From: Rhyacichthys aspro
Lineage: Eukaryota; Chordata; Actinopteri; Gobiiformes; Rhyacichthyidae
Assembly (NCBI GenBank): GCA_036850595.1
Contig: CM072153.1
Span: 13,286,169 to 13,350,168 of the forward strand
Direction: 5' to 3'
DNA length: 64,000 bases
The position numbers and the translations under genes are program-made. Positions 1-12,955 of this stretch are shown here, piece by piece. A model generated the notes under the pieces. It was not told where the DNA came from. It saw nothing but the letters and a program-made list of their open reading frames with translations, and ran no database searches. The stretch's first letter is position 1; every line of letters starts with the position of its first letter.

Positions 1-1547
1 TTGTTTGTTTGTTTGTATATAGCCACTTTTTGTACAAAATGTATTGTTTGGAGAGTGGTCAGTGTGAGCAGAACTGAAGACCATATAACCATAGCTGTTT
101 GTTGATTAAGTATGTGTCTGTGTATGTCAAATAATGCCTTATTGCACAGTCAGCTTTAAATGGAGCTGTTGCCAGTGACAGTGATTAGTCTCAGTGTGTA
201 TCACATGCTTCACATCACAGCCCTCATTCACACAGAGACTGCTCTATTCATCAATCCAATTAAAGTGTAATGCAAAGAATTTCAAAAGGGACAAAAACAG
301 GGCAGAGATAGGGGCAAATTCAACCGGAGAGAATCTTTCTATTAGTCTAAACTTGATTCTTATTTATCAGAATATGGTTTCTATCCCTCCCTGGCTGCTC
401 TGGGTTACGAAACACTATATTCACAGCTGAGTGTCTTATTACACTATTACTACAGGGCAAAGAGGTCATTGTCTGCAGTACAACAGACATCCCTGTTGCT
501 AACATCTATATATATTATCTATATTTAGATATTTATTGTTTATCTATATACATTTACTTGAGATGTGTTTGCTCAATTATTAAAACCTGTCCCACTTGTT
601 TTTGGCAATGTGAGAACTAATAAATAGCCATTGAAGCTTGTGATTGTGACTGAAATAACTGTGAGTAAATCAGAAAAAGCAGTATCCAGATGTCATCCTA
701 AAGCTGTGCATGAGTATGACATCTGCTGGAGACGTCATTTTAATGATTCATTTTATCTTGTCTCAATACAAAGAGGAGGGTTTCACTACAGAATGTACCA
801 CGTTGCCAACCAGACCCTTTGTCTGCTCTCGACTGTGTTTATTTTTATCGTTTTTAGCCATGCTACGAAAGAGGATAAGCTCACCAAGCCTCTTGATGGT
901 TGCCTAGCAGCAGATCAACACAAGTTGCTATTAGACAGATGTAACCCCATTGTTTAAAAGCATTGTGTTAAAAGCCCTAATGATCTGAAGTGTATTTGAG
1001 CGTCTCCGACTAAAGCTCAACAGAGATGTTGTTCTTAGCTACGGTCGCTAAGCTCTGATTGGACCGTCACTGTTTGTTCCTCTCTTCCCTGTATTGCTGC
1101 CAGGTGAGCATTAGTCCTAACTATTCTCTGAGGCTATTTTTTTAAAACTTATCACCTCAACACAACTGTAATGGCAGAAATGGCTGGACTGTAATTCCCA
1201 ACAGGAGCTTTAGGCCCGAGCTGGAGAAGTGCTTACCACATGAAACGACGCAGCTCTTGTTCAGCTCACCCACTGGAAAGCAAAGGGCTGATGTATCCCA
1301 AACAAAATGTGTGGGCTGTTTATGAAATACATTATAAGCAACATAAGCCGGGTTTCCACACGTCCTGGAAAACATGGGAAGTGGTTGACTGGCTGTTCAG
1401 GTATGAGAAAGTCAGCTACAATGTGGTCTTATGAACAGAACCAGAGCCCTTGAAACAGAAAAGATACAAGATTGATTAATGTGATTTTCTCTATTTCTCA
1501 CAGTTCACATTTTCATCTGTCAGCTTTTGTTGACAATAAAGTGTGCA

Positions 1548-1903
1548 TTAAAGCCACACTGCGTAACTTTTAGCCAACAATGCCATCTTTATTTACACTT
1601 AGAGATGTTTAAGAAGCAAGTTTGGAAGAAAGAACATGTCTTCTAAAACAGTAGGGTAATTTTAGTGTATTTTATGACAATACACTTCTGCTATGGTCCA
1701 GTGTACTGACTTATTTTCTTTATTATAAGCATAGTGTTGGATATGTTCTCGTCTTGGTGACAGGAACGTTTTTGGAGGTTTCTGTCCTGATCTGTCTGTG
1801 TCAGTGAGACAGGCATGATTCTACCAATCTCATGTCTAAGAACCATCAAAATGGTTTTGAGAATATATATTTTTGGGCTAAAAGTTACGCGAGGTGGCTT
1901 TAA
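1548..1903. mobile_element. MITE with 24-bp terminal inverted repeats and TTAA flanks
   Basis: The left end reads TTAA then AGCCACACTGCGTAACTTTT. The right end is its inverted copy, with GGCTAAAAGTTACGC, then GAGGTGGCT, then TTAA. The inverted repeats match at 21 of 24 positions, with all mismatches in one 3-bp block. The body between the TTAA copies is 348 bp (552-899) and has no transposase reading frame. TTAA target duplications are typical of piggyBac-type elements, but the terminal bases (AGCC) are not the classic piggyBac CCC/CCT, so the superfamily is not certain. A minus-strand open frame (1691-2182) that runs through and past it is not a gene. Confidence 0.75.
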
Positions 1904-2410
1904 GTTGTGACACAGCTTTTCCACTGAATGACAGTAATTTAAAGTTTTATACTGGAACAGCCACATAATATTTTTATTCTTCAGTGATACATGGGCATTG
2001 TGTATAGGTATGATAACTAAATAAATAAACTGTAAAGGTTTTGCAGTAAATTTATGCAAGCTGAGTAAAGCTGCAAGAAATTTGGAAAACAATGTGTCTT
2101 GAGACAGAGTATCAGAACACTGTAAATTCAGTTTTAATATAAAAACGGTTGGAGTGCTAATGTTGGGTTTACATCCGTTCATGAGAGGGGTTTAACAAGT
2201 ATAACTGAATTTATTTTCTCTCAAGAAAAGCCAGACCCACACAGACTTTGTGCATTCTGTCACTCATACACAGAGTGTGAAATCAACTCAGATCGAGGTA
2301 AGTTGAGGCCATACTACGCTCCATAAACTCAGCCTTCACTCGTCTTTGCTCAAATTCAGAAAACCTAGAGGAGCAGGGAACGCTGCAGCTTGAATAGCAA
2401 CTAAATCACA

Positions 2411-2439
2411 CTCACACACACACACACACAGACACACAC
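2411..2439. repeat. CA-rich microsatellite
   Basis: A run of CA dinucleotides with one TCAC and one GACA interruption, within znrf1 intron 1. It gives rise to a spurious minus-strand frame with a Val-Cys run. Confidence 0.85.
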
Positions 2440-5221
2440 TGAGGCATCCTTAGCTCTATTGCAGACAGGCCGAAGGCAGAGATTGTTCTGTAGAAGCCTC
2501 TCAGTGGTGTCACTCTGTGGCAGACTCATGACAGACGGAGAGGAGACATCAATAATGGGACATGTCAGAGAGTAATGGTATTTGTAGGGTGGAGGCACAC
2601 ACACAGTATCATAACTAACAGAAAAATAGACAGAACAACTTCATTAACCAGTTGTCTTTGTAGATTCGTCTTATTTAGGCACAGTTTAAATTATGAGTCA
2701 AAATCTGCTCACATAAGTCTTGTTTGAGCACTGGCTAACTTCTAGTTCATCCTAAGCAAGCATATCCTGAGCTCTAACCTAAAAAGAGATATAAGTAGTG
2801 TGTATACTTGCTGTAAATGATGAAAATGTGCATAATCAATTTTTGTGCAGAGTTGTTTCTTCCTGCATTTGAGTCATATTTGCAAAATAGATGATGCAAA
2901 TGTTGATACAGTATTTTGAGCGGCCCTATTTGTCTGTTTATGTGAGTGACTTCAAATGTAGACCTCATCCAAATATTTGCATCGCTGAGACAGGAGCGCC
3001 TTTATACACGCACTGCACAACATAATATTCCCTTTGTTCTTATTTGAATGAAATAAATGATAACACCACAGACAAGAAACCAAAATGACATGTTGAACTA
3101 GGACGTGCTGTGACTGCAACACAGAAACCAAACAAACGCCACAGCGGTCCACCCACACACGCACACCTCACAAACAATCGTATGTGTGAGCGAGATCGTC
3201 AGCAGCCCACCACTGTCATGCCCATAAACGGCAGCCCTGCAAACCGCCGGCTGCATTACATCACGGCTTGACAACGAACGCAACTCGGAGCAGCAAACGG
3301 AACCTTACCTTACCGGAAAGACCAGCAGCAGTTTCCATGGGAACAGAGAGAGGAAACTAGAGACAGAGAGAAAGAGAAAGAGAGAGATGGCGAGGGAGAT
3401 GAGAAGATGGAGGAGACAGCGGTGGGGGTGGTGACCTCAGACGATGGAGGGGAGACACAAACTCGTAAAATGATCGGGACACAGATTGAATGATATGAAT
3501 TATATGTTGTGGTCTGTGCATGCCATCATCACGGGTTGAAAAGGAGAGATTTCTCTATCTGCAACCCCCTAGAGCCCTTCTCCCATAGGGTTAACCACCC
3601 ACAGGACTCCTCACATCAAAGTATATTATAACTATGGTCTGTTCAGTTTACCTAATCAGGAAAAAGCAGCACCACTGAATTTAAAACGTATTGTAAATGA
3701 AGCAACCACCTGTTCTTCCATCACATAAAAGTCTGACTTGTTCCTCCTATTTCAACAAATGTTTTTTTATTTTTAGACCTATTATGATTGTTTATTTGGC
3801 CAACTTTGAGATTTATGGTGCATTTCTGAATTAATTACATCCATATCACTTGTTGATTATGCTACTTCTCATGTTCCAACATCAACAAATACAATACAAA
3901 CAACTGCACTGTAGTCCCTTTGTAAACTCACATTTGCTGATCGTGAGGTGCAAAATCAAACCCTTGAGGCAGGTCAACAGTGCAGTAGATTGCAGTAGAT
4001 TATATAATACAGAGTAAAATTGTATTGGAATTTTGTGTGTTTAATGTATTTAATTAGGCAAGATAGACAAGGCTCTTAATTTTGTCAATATTTGATGTTT
4101 ACAAGCACCAAAAGCTGAATAATTATAAGATTTACTTTATGTTTTATTAATGTATGTTTGTATGACCCTTAAAATACACAAACAATACAATCCCTGACTG
4201 TTGTGCATCCATTTCTGTGTGTTCCCTTGAAGCCTGGATCTGTTTGCTTGATAACAACAACATCATTTCTAAGAAGTAACACTTGATCGTTTTCTATGCA
4301 GATGCAGAGCCATCGCTGCCACTGTGAGGCTGCAGCACAAATCTCTGTTATATCTTTAGAAAGTCTCTCTGCTCTGACGACATTTAGGCACTGTCCTTAG
4401 CAACAGTTGCCGTGCCCACCAGACCGCCACAATGACCGTTACTGCCCATAATAGAGCGGCCCATTACAATGACATTACATATGGTGCTGACACAAGAGCA
4501 CGCAACCTTCTCCACCTGCTTTAACTGCTTCTGAAAAAAGGCAGCTTTACAAACCTCCGTCGTAGGGGAAGCTATAGGAGATATTTTCACCTGATAATTT
4601 ATACATCTTTGTTACCTTTTTTATTTTACACACATATTTGTTATGATGTTGTTGCTGCACTACACTTTGTTTCTGACTTTCCCGTGGAACCAAGCAAACA
4701 GCACCAGTAACTATGTATAGACTAGCAAATCAATCAGATTTTCAAGCCGTGCTACTGTCTTTATCTGAGTCTACATGCTTGGAGGAGAAGCTTTTCATTA
4801 CATGCTTCTACAAGGTTATGACAGACAAAGCAGACATCAGTTTCCAAAACATCCAACAGTTATAGTGGCATTAACTACACTTATAATGTCTTTTGACAGT
4901 CTGTAAGTGTTCTCATTTAGTCATATCAATAAATATCATGAGAATTGATATGAATAATGTTTTTTTCTGAAGTAATCATTTCTACCTGAATAAAACTAAC
5001 CTGTTACGGCTGGTATTGAGGTCTGAATGTGCAACACACACAGATTTCACTCTAGTTATTCCAAACACAAATGTGTCTTTATTTAAAATAGTTTAAATAA
5101 AACTGCCATCGTGATAAAATGAGTAGGAGATTTATGCTTTACCTGAATAATAAACATTTTTTTAACATTGTTTGATATTTGAAAACCATTCTCTTTTTAT
5201 CGCCTGTCGTCTTCCCGTGGC

Positions 5222-5415
5222 TCTAACATGTGCGACGCTCAAAAACGTGAATTCTGATTGGATCTCTTCTCAACTCTGTCTGTTGATTTTTGTTTTGTTG
5301 ATACATTTAGTCAGCGTTTTCGTTTTCATTAATTACTTTTGACTTATTTCCATTTTCGGCCACGTTGACGGAACCTATGATGAAAATTATTCGTCAACAA
5401 AATGAACACTGAGCT
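5222..5415 (-). mobile_element. Truncated MITE remnant with CGTCAAC end
   Basis: On the minus strand this starts CAGTGTTCATTTTGTTGACG and continues with ATTTTCATCATAG and GTCAACGTGGCC blocks. From memory, this resembles a dispersed teleost element whose end reads AGTGTTAATTTTGTTGACGA. Only one terminus is recognisable, so the copy seems truncated and old. The left limit is approximate. Confidence 0.4.
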
Positions 5416-5519
5416 GTACACACTGGCCAACCTTTCGTGTATTTTTTTTTTACTTCCCCTGTTGTGCTCTAATGGAGATTGTGGAGCATGCACTGACCAT
5501 GGGGTATACCCTGGACAAT

Positions 5520-5690
5520 GGCCAGTTAGTCACAGGGCTGACATTTAGACACAGATAGACAACCATTCAGTCTCACATTCATCCACTAGGGCCAATTTAA
5601 ATTCAACAATCCACCTTTATTCAAACCCATGATCTTCTTGCTGTGAAGCATGCAGGTGTGGGAGCTCAACTAACTGCTTTTGTAATTCAA
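5520..5690 (+). repeat. Internally deleted dispersed-repeat fragment
   Basis: The stretch contains CACAGGGCTGACATTTAGAC, then ACAACCATTCAGTCTCACAT, then GGCCAATTTAAATTCA, and after a deletion ACCCATGATCTTCTTGCTGTG. This order matches a repeat common in teleost genomes, recalled from memory, with its middle missing. A second fragment of the same type is at about 35220-35350. Exact ends are not visible. Confidence 0.45.
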
Positions 5691-6576
5691 AATGAACCAC
5701 AATATTTGCATGCTCATATAAAGTCTGGTTTTAAACTGATAAAAAATGCAGTTTTCTCTGTGTCAAATAAGGACAGTTCACACTGAAGGTAGCCCTTTGT
5801 TTTCAGGTGAGCTTGACTCATTTGATCTGCAGCAAAGTAGAAATGAGCCTTAATTTATTCCCAAATGAACCAGACCATTCAAAAATTTGGAATAAGGTTC
5901 AATTAGAGTGACCCGAAACGGCACTTGTGTAAATGCGTCGTCTGTTTGTGTGCGCAGCAAAATGAAGTCTGGGGGAAATGAGGCGACATTTGCGAAGGTG
6001 AATGTGTTTGTGACTAGAAATTTATCAGCGATGCAGTTGTCACAGCAACAAAAGCCTATCCCGTTACTCTACCCGTCATCCGGTTTGCCCTTGTCTGTCC
6101 TCACATGCCTCTTCCTGTGTTAACAAAGAGCAGAGGAATCAGTGAGCGAGACAGAGGCGGAAGGAGAAATAAATTGCTGCGCTGACCTATATTCTCCGAT
6201 CTCGTAACAGAGAGCGGCACAGATGTTTTTCAATCCCAGCGTTCCTGAAACCCTCGGCCGTGAAATCCAGCCACAACAGCCGTCTGCACACCCCAACGGC
6301 TGGATTTTTAATTGGGATTTATCAGAGTTTACGTGTGTCCTGGAAAGCTGCAAACAAATGACCAGTTTGTCAGCTATGGGAAAGACTCTGAAAATGGAGG
6401 GCAAAGGCATGGGAATTTGGTTTTACATTACCATTGAGAGTTAGCTGTCTTATTTAAGTGTGTTTCTTTGTAATGCATTAGTTTTTAGTCTTGTTTTCTG
6501 CCCATTGCCAAGATTTTTTAGAAATGCCCCACTGTATACTTTTACTAAACACCAACATCGCACTGAGCCTGTACAT

Positions 6577-7376
6577 CACACATATCAAACTCAACTCAAA
6601 GTTTTATGTGGCCCGTGCATTTAGAAGGATGTATTTTTAGCACTAGGTTTTAATTGGATTTGAACAGGTTTTAGATTCATTTGATTTTTGCTACAAAGAT
6701 AAATAAAATCTGTAAAAATCCAACAACATCCTGTTCAAATGCATCTAAAACCTGTTCCAAATCAGTTAAACCTGGTCAAATCCATCTAAAAATCGTTCCA
6801 CTCCACCTAAAAACTGTTCCAATCCATCTGAAATCTGTTCCAATCCATCTAAAACTTGTTCAAATTCAGTTAAAACCTGGTCAAATCCATGTAAAATCTG
6901 TTCAAATCCATCTAAAACCTGTTCAAATTCAGTTAAAACCTGGTCAAATCCATCTAAAAAATGTTAAAATCCATCTAAAAACTGTTCAAATTCAATTAAA
7001 ACCTGGTCAAATCCATCTAAAACCTGTTCCAATCTGTCCAAACCCTGTTCCAATCCGTCTAAAATCTGTTCAAATTCATCTCAAATCTGTTCCAATCCAT
7101 CTAAAACCTTTTCCAATCCACCTAAAAACTGTTCAAATTCAACTAAAACCTGCTTAAATCCACCTAAAATCTATTAAAATCTATCCAAAACCTGTTCAAA
7201 TCCAACTAAAACTTAAGAGGAGGAAATTAATGTTAAAGATAGACTTTTGTAAGACTCAAATAAAGATGAAATATCACATTCAAAAATTAATGAAAGCCAA
7301 TTGTCACCATCTTCAGCCCCTGAAAGGATTCTTGTGAACTATGATGGGCCCTCACCACACTGATATGACACCACAT
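6577..7376 (+). mobile_element. hAT-like MITE, copy A, with large 21-bp array
   Basis: The left terminus is CACACATATCAAACTCAA and the right terminus is the inverse of GTGGTGTCATATCAGTGTGG. Together they match the ends of the two better-preserved copies at 19460 and 38334. The right sub-terminal block (TTCAGCCCCTGAAAGGATTC and TGGGCCCTCACCAC) is shared with copy B. The centre, about 6660-7215, is a tandem array of 20-21 bp units around AAATCCATCTAAAACCTGTTC. No clear 8-bp target duplication remains and the terminal bases are degraded, so this is probably the oldest copy. It encodes no transposase. Confidence 0.75.
6660..7215 (+). repeat. 21-bp minisatellite inside MITE copy A
   Basis: About 26 units of AAATCCATCTAAAACCTGTTC with variants (CAGTT for CATCT, TGGTC for TGTTC). 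Because 21 is a multiple of three, one frame stays open for 158 codons (6681-7157) and reads as an IHLKxVQ-like heptad repeat. This frame is a by-product of the period, not a supported gene. Confidence 0.85.
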
Positions 7377-10300
7377 CTTCATTAACTTTTGAAACAATCC
7401 CTGAGTCATGTTTAGTGCTAACAGTTTGTCTCTGCAGAGGGACAGACGTAGCTCTGGTGGATTACACTCAGACACAAATCTGCTAACTATCCCCAGCACC
7501 AGACCAGCAGACACACAGTGAGTCTGTGTCTAGACCAGTTTAATATCTAGCCATAGGTGTGTTTCAATCAATCTCAGCTTTACATGCCAAAGGTTTGAAC
7601 AGCAATCAAAGTCAGTCTGTTTATTATCAAGTCACATTAAAGTTATTTTATTCATCTTGCATTTAGTTTGACGGTTGAATCACCTATCGCTTATTGTAAT
7701 AGGAATCATCTGTCTTTATAATTAAGGCTTTTAATAGAAATAGAGCCCTCCCAAAAAAATACCAGGAAATGGGTTATTCTGTTGCAAAATACATCTTATT
7801 TTACAGCAAAGGAAAGATTAAAAACAGAGAAACATGCAGCAAATCTCTAAACTTTGATTTGATGTGCCATATTTTGTGCAGGAAAATTGGTCTGGTTTTA
7901 CATTTTATTTCATTTGTTTATTTTTTAATAAAAGTGTCAGAAAAGGAGGTAAAATCAGGAACTGGAGCATTAACATAACTCCACCCATCTACGTATAAGG
8001 ACAGAGAAAAAACAGATGCTACTGATACTCAACAAGGTGGCAGCGGGGCAGAAGGAGCTACTGTGAGTCTATAATGTGAGAGCAGACTATATAAATAAAG
8101 AAAAGGATAAAGTAAAGGGCTTTTGTTCTGACAGGTATAATCTGAGAACAATAGCATTACAGCACAGAGGAGGCGATGGCGATGATGAGTAATTGCTTTG
8201 ACTCTCAGCTGGCCCAGTTCCTCCGGCAGACAATTACACGGAACACGGTGAAAACAGACACTCACCTTTTCAAAACCAACTCACACCAGGCACTAACTGT
8301 GAGGAGAACATGCCGGCCTGTACTAAAACGATACAGATTGTTCCTGCTTTTCAGAATTGCTTGTTTGTACATTTGTGCAGTTCTGATTGAGCCAATTCTC
8401 AACTTTAACGACTGGAAATGTCCAACGCCACGGAAGCTTATCCTAAATTTCATCTTCATTTCAAATGTGCATCAGTTTCAGTGACAAATACCTGCTTTAA
8501 AAGGACTTAGGATGACACGGGTGACGGCTGCTAGGGATTTGTAAAGCATCTGCACTATTCAAGTTTATTGAGTTCTATTCTTCAAAGGGCTGATGTAATT
8601 AAGCGTTAAAAATGCTTTTCCACTTGTAAGGTGTCACAGGGGAATTTTCAGCCAAGGTCGGCAGGGATTAAACTTGTTGTTCAGGAAAAAGGCAGCAAAT
8701 ACTGTATTGATTAAGCACTGATGCTGTATTGACAGGCTGGCCCAATAAAAAGCTGGTGGGTTGGGGGATGAGGGGTGTAGCTGACTGGTGGAAATTATTT
8801 ATTTTTACGGTTCAGTGAATAAAGGTTAGGAACAGACACCACAGAGGTCCCATGTAAATATGGTTGGGATCAAATCACAGCACTGGCCCCGTTCTCCTAA
8901 AGTTTGTATTTGGGTTGGCAGGACCTAAAGCCTTTTCTGAATCCAACTCTTTCCTTCCAACATCGTAAAATATCGTCTCAGTTAATAAGAAGCCTTTGAA
9001 CCCAGTGAGGCCTAATTATGGGAGACTAGAGGCTGAAAGGAAATAGATGGAGAGAAGAAATAGGAAAGGTGAAGAGGAGGTTGGGTTGAGGAATTATCAG
9101 CATAACTACTACAAAATGAGTTTATTCCCACAAGGCCAGAGTAGAAAGACATGAGACGTTCTCCTGACATCCTCCTGGGAGGTATGGATGAAAGATGCTA
9201 TCAACAAATACATACAACTGGGAGATAGGACTGTCAAAATGTGGGGGATTTTTGAATACCATATGATTCACACATTCCAGTTCTGTCATTTCATAAATCT
9301 AAGTGTAATTTAAACCAAAACTATAAAAATATAATGTTTGCATAAAGTGCACCATAAAACTCAAGATCAAAAAAAATCAAGATTTGGTAATGTTGAGCCA
9401 CAACAGGTAACAATCACTGAACAAGCAGGAAGGAATATCCAGATACAATCTGAGACGTGTTGGAGGGCACTCAGCTTTTGTCAGTGCTCGATGGGTTATC
9501 TTCTCTGAAAACTAGAGCTCAGGTTTGAAACTCCAAACTGTCACAGCTTCACAGAAACTGTGATGTCTGTACATCAAGAGCCTGGCATTGCATTCAAAGA
9601 CAGTGGAGGGAATCCTTTAGCAGTAAAATGGTAGAATAAAGCAACTAAATCTGTTACCGGTCTTTTGTACATTATAATCTTTTTGACATCCAACATATTC
9701 CGTTATTTTATTGTATGATTTACTGCATAATTGGAGTGATTGCACACTGAGCAGATGTATTCTCCTGTCTGTCTTTGTTAATGATTCATTCACTGTCTGT
9801 GTCTCTTCTGTTCTTTTAGCCACATGTCGCACATTCATTACAGAGACGCCAGCTCTCAGGCCTCAGCCCTGTTCAAACTGTCTGCTCTCACTGACAGCAC
9901 ATGAACACAGGCCTAATCTGAGCAATCGGGCAAAACACATTCAGCATGAGCCAGTGTCACAACCAGCTAATCTTTCATGACTTTGCAAAATCAGTAGCTG
10001 TTGCTAATAACACTTAAAACCAGTTCAGTGAGCATGAAATCCACGTTGATTGAGAAGTTAAATCTCATTAAAATTACATTACCAAGTTTTTGTGTTAGGA
10101 AATGGTCTTAATGCAGATCTGGGGTGTTGCGACACCAGTGTAAGATAAATGTGTCCACACTGTTACATAATTGTAAACTGACCATGTTTCTCCTGCGTTT
10201 CCTGAGTGGGCAGACATGGGTGGGTCTCCGTGTATAACAAAAGCCTCCTGCAACTGCTGCTCTGACACCAATATGCACAATGAGTGTTAAATATGCCACC

Positions 10301-12564
10301 AAATCATGCATCGGTATATTTAATCATTCGCTCCCATGACCTTAGCCCTGACCATGTGACAGATCCGTAGTGGACTCTCTCAACCTGCCTCCACCCAGTG
10401 ACAGCAGATAAATAAGTCATAAGTACACCGCTGTTTGCTGTATACGAGCTGCTCCCTGAAGGTCTGAGGTGTGGAGCCCCTACCCTTCCTTGTTTTTTTC
10501 CGATCCGACAGCTGATATAAGCTCCCCCCATTGGGTAGGAGCACATCAGAGTCACCAGGCAATGTGGGCAGGGAAAAACAGCAGTGATGTTGACGTTGGA
10601 CTTGCTGTTCTCCCGCAGTGAGCCGCTCAGGGCTTCAGTAACGAGGGCCTGGGGATGGCTGTTTGTGCATGTGTATGAATAACACGCTAACTGGAAGAAC
10701 TGTGGACCTGCAACCACAGTAAAGTCCACCTGACATTTACTCACAGTTATTTCTTACATTAGCATCACCCTTTTAGTGATTTACTGTGGAGGCAGCATGA
10801 GAATGAAAATTAGCAATAGCAATAGACTTTACATCAGTTGCATTCTTTGTACTGGAACTATGTCAAATGCACTGGCCCCTATTATTGCTAAAATGTGTAT
10901 TTTTTTATACAGCAAAAGTCCATATCTGTGTTTTCAGAACTGTATAATTGGGGCAAAAATAATCCTAATCTTGAGAAAAGTGCACATAGCCAAACATAGC
11001 CATAAACTCCATTGGAATGAGACACTACTTAATACGATATTGCTGAATAAAGTGCTGCTAAAGTGCTAATAGGCAACACACTGTATTATCTTTACTTTTA
11101 AACAGACAACTGAAAAAAGGCCAGACATAAAGGTGGATGATACTAAATGCACAATTTATTATCTCCAGCTCTTGTTACACACAGAACATAGGGTTAAAAA
11201 CACACAAGGGGCTGAATCTATTCACAATATTTCCTCCTCAACCCCTCCCCCTCGTTTCTCTCTAATCGCTGGCCTAATTGACTCAGCCAGATTTGGCAAC
11301 AGGCTTATTAGTGTCATTTTACACAACAAGGTCTGACCTATGCAGACTCTGCAGCGGTGACATGGCGACGCCACATTTCACTTTACATGCACATTTTGAC
11401 CTTTTGGCAGTCATTTGTGTTAGATTATATCTAAACTGGATGTTTGAGTGAATGAATACACGGCCATGAGCGACAACAAATATGTTTAGAGACACTCAAG
11501 TGGCATAAGGCATCAACAGGGTCCTCGACCATCCTGAAAAACCTGAAATGCAGTTGACCAGGTTTCCAGTCAAGGAGAGTTGTAAAAATTGGGAGGAAAA
11601 TACAGCTCAGGTGCAGTTGGAAAATTTACTGTAAATGATGACGATAAATGATGTAAATGAAAAATACCAGACATTGTTAAGGACATGACCCTCTTGTACA
11701 ATTATTAAGATGATTATTATGTAGCAAATCTACAATAATAACCATGTATTTTTTTGTCCTCTATTATATACATCATTATCAGAATGTCTCATGAAGGACC
11801 ACACAACCATGGTCCAGTCATCTGTCATCTCTCTGACTGTCACACAGTTGAAAATAGTTTTTTGTTTAGTCCAGAAAATTAGCATTTTGCAAAAATATGT
11901 GAGAGGTAAAAGATTCTATAAGAACTGGGACAACACCAGGTCTTTTTTTATAAATATTTGAAAGGTAGGATTATTCTTGATCCACTCCACACAGACCTGC
12001 AGGTGGTTTCCTTTCTAGGGTCAGCCCAGTGTCAGAGAACTTTAGTTAATATTTCTGTAGTCCACTCTAGGCTTTCATGAAGAAATGAAGTACAGAGCAT
12101 TGAAAATATGTGACCTATGTAGGCTACTATGTTGTAAGTCATTTCATTTGAAGTGGTGAGCTATGAAGTCACAAGAGATAAATGTGACCCCTGAGGAGGT
12201 TAGCACCACTAAGTACCTTTATAACAAACAATGTATAGGTTATTGAAACAGCCCAGTTATCATTTTGATGATTTTCTGAGGAAACAGAAAGAAGTGCGGT
12301 GGGCTCCACATACTCGATCCTCTATAGGACTGTTTACTCTGGTACTTCTTCAAGATGATGCCTGATGTTGTTTCTCAGTTGTCATAAATGCACAAAAACT
12401 GAAACATTGTTGTGTCTGAAATGTATATCTGAAATAGTAAAACATGTAGAGAGTATTGCCTATTCTGATCCACATTTCTATTAATGATACATAAATGCGT
12501 AGATACGTTTTATTTGACACAGTTTTATTTGACCGTGAAGTAAGTGTGTTATGGGATGTCTTAC

Positions 12565-12955
12565 CACTGTGTGCGCTGAACCAGCGGGGCGTGATGTGCA
12601 GGGGCAAGGTGTCAGCCAGCGACCCCCGGGACCCCAGATAAAGCACCCCGTCAGTGTGATGCCCTCCGCCCCCAGTGTCCTGGTATTCGGTACCATGAGG
12701 GGCGGCGGTGGTGCCAGACCCCCCTCCGGCTCGTTCTGAGTCCGTCCCTCTGGGGGGGTAGAAGCCGAAGGGCACAGTGGCGCTGTGATCGATGCCCATA
12801 CCGGCCACGGAGCTCACCGAGCGGCTGCGCAGGCCCATGGTGCCGCTGGGCCGGTAGTGGCCAAAGTGGGCCGAGGGGGGAACCGCGCTGTCATCTGTGG
12901 ACACCCCGGGAAAAGCGCCCCGGGGCCGCCCTGCCGTGCTCTGCTTTCCCCCCAT
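12565..12955 (-). CDS. znrf1: E3 ubiquitin ligase ZNRF1, first coding exon (partial gene)
   Basis: The exon begins at the ATG at 12955 and encodes 130 residues plus one base before the GTAAGA donor at 12564. The product starts MGGKQST, the N-myristoylation signal of ZNRF proteins. It then carries GVSTDDSAVPP, a Gly-rich linker, MGLRSRSVSSVAGMG, LYLGSRGSLAD and LPLHI-PRWFSAHSG, all hallmarks of vertebrate ZNRF1. In the family the zinc finger and the C-terminal RING follow; these exons are not in the window. Known family members are membrane- and endosome-associated E3 ligases active in neurons and in Wallerian degeneration. The start is fixed by the conserved MGGKQ. The neighbour ldhd lies upstream on the same strand, as in human 16q23. 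Confidence 0.93.

Larger units (their letters stand above)
1..12564 (-). other. znrf1: Intron 1 of znrf1 (3' part, no exon seen)
   Basis: The stretch lies downstream of the donor of znrf1 coding exon 1 on the minus strand, so it should be intron. I searched the minus strand for the next exon, expected to encode the FKCPICSK zinc-finger start and a MHFIMCLSKP-type segment, and found no match; the rest of the gene is probably left of the window. It holds a TTAA-flanked MITE (1548-1903), a CA microsatellite (2411-2439), remnants of dispersed repeats (5222-5690) and a hAT-like MITE with a tandem array (6577-7376). I see nothing else that looks coding. Open frames here lack homology, splice context or codon-like composition. 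Confidence 0.6.

Noticed and set aside
1691..2182. 163-residue minus-strand open frame
   Set aside because: It runs across the right half of a MITE and its flank with no coding character.
6681..7157. 158-residue open reading frame with heptad repeats
   Set aside because: It is produced by a 21-bp tandem array inside a MITE; there is no start context, splice structure or known domain.
6660..7215. Possible CRISPR-like array
   Set aside because: Units are contiguous 21-bp repeats without spacers, in a vertebrate genome.
10304..10744. 146-residue minus-strand open frame in znrf1 intron 1
   Set aside because: No similarity that I recognise, no splice context and intron-like composition.
1..12564. 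Search for znrf1 exon 2 (zinc-finger exon)
   Set aside because: No minus-strand match to the expected KCPICSK or MHFIMC coding patterns was found; the exon is presumed outside the window.
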